Shown here: positions 12,969 to 14,735 of the stretch, one piece after another
Position numbering within the stretch: position 1 is the stretch's first letter
Layout: each line of letters begins with the position of its first letter
DNA from: Dehalococcoidia bacterium
Lineage (GTDB): Bacteria > Chloroflexota > Dehalococcoidia > E44-bin15
Assembly (NCBI GenBank): GCA_030638665.1
Contig: DAOWEF010000052.1
Coordinates: 1 to 14,735 of the forward strand
DNA: 14,735 nucleotides
Direction of reading: 5' to 3'
Program-made: the position numbers and the translations under genes
Notes under the pieces: model-generated
What the model was told of the DNA's origin: nothing
Databases searched by the model: none
Seen by the model: the letters and a program-made list of their open reading frames with translations, nothing else

Positions 12969-14735
12969 ATGGAAACCTTAGCCTTTTTGGATCACCTTAA
13001 AGAACACCCCTCCTACAAGAATCAGATTGCCTATGTCGCGCAGATAGCCAGCCGCCAGCCAAGCTATGGCAAGCTGGCGGAACCCCTCCACCCCACGCTC
13101 GATAGCTACCTGGAGGCGGCACACCTGCTACCCCTCTACAGCCACCAGGCCCAGGCGATAAACGCCGCCCGCTCGGCGAAGAATGTCTTTGTTGTCACCC
13201 CATCGGCCAGCGGCAAGACCCTCTGCTACAATGTGCCCGTGCTGGATAGGGCGCTAAGCGAAAGGAGGAGTTGTGCTCTCTATCTCTTCCCCACCAAGGC
13301 GCTCGCGCAGGATCAACTCCGGGGCTTACGAGAGCTTTTCGCCATCCCCCAACTCTCCACCCCCCTCCTCCCTGGACTGGAGTGTGCCATCTTCGATGGC
13401 GATACCCCGCCAGAGGAGCGGGGCGAAATCAAGCGATCGGCACGGCTGGTGCTCACCAACCCCGATATGCTTCACCTGGGCATTCTGCCCCACCACGAGT
13501 CCTGGTCAAGGTTTCTGCGCCAGCTTCGCTATGTAGTAGTGGATGAAGCCCATATTTATCGAGGCATCTTTGGCTCCCATGTGGCCAATGTGCTGCGCCG
13601 GCTGAGGCGTCTCTGCGCCCTCTATGGGGCAAACCCCCAGTTTATCTGCTGCTCGGCCACCATTGCCAACCCCGGGGAGCATATCGAGCGGCTGGTGGGT
13701 CTCCCCTTTGAGGTAATCGATGAGGATGGCTCCCCCTACGGAGGAAAGGATTTCGTCTTCTGGAATCCCCCCATCATTGACCGGGCCGGGGCAACCAGGC
13801 GCAGCGCCAATACCGAGGCTACCTTGCTGTTCACCGAGCTGGTGAGCGAGGGGCGGCGCACCATCACCTTTACCCGGTCGCGAAAGCTCACCGAGCTTAT
13901 CTATATTTATGCCAGGGATCAATTGGCGAAGGAGAGAGCGGAGCTGGCCCAAAGAATAAAACCTTACCGCGCTGGCTACCTCCCTGACGAGCGACGTCAG
14001 ATCGAGCGCCAGCTCTTCGAGGGCGAGCTTTTGGGAGTAGTGGCGACCACCGCCTTGGAGCTTGGAGTTAATATTGGCAACCTCGATGCCACAGTGCTCA
14101 CTGGCTACCCGGGGAGCATCGCCAGCACCTGGCAGCAGGCGGGAAGGAGTGGCCGGGGAAGGGAAAGGTCGTTGAGCTTCCTCATCGCTTTGGATAACCC
14201 CCTGGACCAGTATTTCATGCGCCATCCAGAGGCCTTCTTCGGTAAAAGTTACGAACATGTCCTCATCAATCAGGCTAACCCCTATATCCTGAAGCACCAT
14301 CTCCTATGCGCCGCCTGGGAGCGCCCCCTGGATGATATAGATGAGGAAATTTTTAGCGCAAGCTTCGCCAAGGCAAGGGATGAGCTCCTGGATGAGGGGT
14401 TGCTCAGGAATCGCCAGGGGAGGTGGTACCCCTCGCCCCACGTCACCTACCCGGCCAATGAGGTTAACATCCGCTCCGCCTCCTCGGACCGCTACGCTGT
14501 GGTCGATATCTCTCAAGGGTATGAAGAGCTGGAGACAGTAGAGGCGGCGGTGGCTTTTTTCCAGATCCACCCCGGCGCCATCTACCTTCACCAAGGAGAA
14601 GCCTACCTGGTCAGCGAGCTGGACATCCCATCGCGCACTGCATATGGCCGGCCCATAGACGCCGATTACTATACCCAAACGAAAGATACCACCGACCTAT
14701 CGATCTCTAAGGTGAATCGGGGGAAGGAGGCAGGA
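12969..14735 (+). CDS. YprA-family DEAH-box helicase (partial, 3' end missing)
   Basis: The frame stays open for 589 codons from ATG 12969 to the window edge. It is a superfamily 2 helicase of the YprA/Hrq1-like group. Motifs are: TPSASGKT (77-84), PTKALAQDQ (108-116), DEAH (192-195), SAT (229-231), FTRSR (301-305), TTALELGVNIG (360-370) and QQAGRSGRGRE (389-399). The unusual SASGKT Walker A and the DEAH box with IYRG after it are typical of this group. After the helicase core comes a winged-helix-like region (about 460-560). Family members end in a cysteine-rich MZB (DUF1998) domain, which would lie beyond the edge. Members unwind DNA in repair or plasmid-related processes. There is no clear ribosome site of its own. 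Coupling to DUF503 is likely. Confidence 0.94.
   Translation, partial: METLAFLDHLKEHPSYKNQIAYVAQIASRQPSYGKLAEPLHPTLDSYLEAAHLLPLYSHQAQAINAARSAKNVFVVTPSASGKTLCYNVPVLDRALSERRSCALYLFPTKALAQDQLRGLRELFAIPQLSTPLLPGLECAIFDGDTPPEERGEIKRSARLVLTNPDMLHLGILPHHESWSRFLRQLRYVVVDEAHIYRGIFGSHVANVLRRLRRLCALYGANPQFICCSATIANPGEHIERLVGLPFEVIDEDGSPYGGKDFVFWNPPIIDRAGATRRSANTEATLLFTELVSEGRRTITFTRSRKLTELIYIYARDQLAKERAELAQRIKPYRAGYLPDERRQIERQLFEGELLGVVATTALELGVNIGNLDATVLTGYPGSIASTWQQAGRSGRGRERSLSFLIALDNPLDQYFMRHPEAFFGKSYEHVLINQANPYILKHHLLCAAWERPLDDIDEEIFSASFAKARDELLDEGLLRNRQGRWYPSPHVTYPANEVNIRSASSDRYAVVDISQGYEELETVEAAVAFFQIHPGAIYLHQGEAYLVSELDIPSRTAYGRPIDADYYTQTKDTTDLSISKVNRGKEAG

Noticed and set aside
13506..14300. A 264-codon minus-strand open frame
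   Set aside because: It is antisense to the helicase, whose motifs run continuously through this stretch.

Overview
The window is 14.7 kb of densely packed bacterial chromosome, visibly GC-rich apart from one AT-richer island. It carries mostly housekeeping, RNA-handling and DNA-repair genes. No integrase, transposase, phage, CRISPR, rRNA or tRNA gene was found. The gene set (orphan RNase J-like nuclease beside an SbcC/Rad50-like ATPase, DUF4870, a bacterial RRM protein, a four-CxxC zinc-ribbon protein, DUF503, a YprA-type helicase) resembles Chloroflexota, possibly Dehalococcoidia. That placement is inference from gene content and protein style, not from a marker comparison.

Left part (1-6512): the 3' end of a primary sigma factor gene and a small membrane-anchored protein read rightward and meet ffh (SRP GTPase) tail to tail. 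ffh and an RNase J-like MBL-fold nuclease diverge from a shared promoter region. The nuclease is followed 42 bases later by a Rad50/SbcC-type ATPase with a zinc hook, which suggests a nuclease-ATPase operon. A GyrI-like ligand-binding protein with its own terminator closes this section.

Middle island (6513-8488): three single, unrelated leftward genes (DUF4870 membrane protein, PaaI-type thioesterase, RRM RNA-binding protein) are separated by copies of a palindromic intergenic repeat with a GCTTCGCGAAGC core. Sequences like integron core sites (RYYYAAC after genes, GTTRRRY before genes) occur at several unit borders. The thioesterase gene is AT-richer than its surroundings and sits between imperfect 19-nt inverted repeats. 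The layout looks like gene cassettes, but no integrase is present and not every border fits. This is the most unusual part of the window.

Right part (8489-14735): an HD-domain protein and uvrA read leftward. After a divergent promoter region, a zinc-ribbon protein is transcribed rightward from a strong sigma-70-type promoter with a long leader and ends in a clear terminator. DUF503 (YlxP-like) follows, then a YprA-family DEAH helicase that runs off the right edge. Genome maintenance (SbcC-like ATPase, UvrA, YprA-like helicase) is a recurring theme, but the genes lie in separate transcription units.
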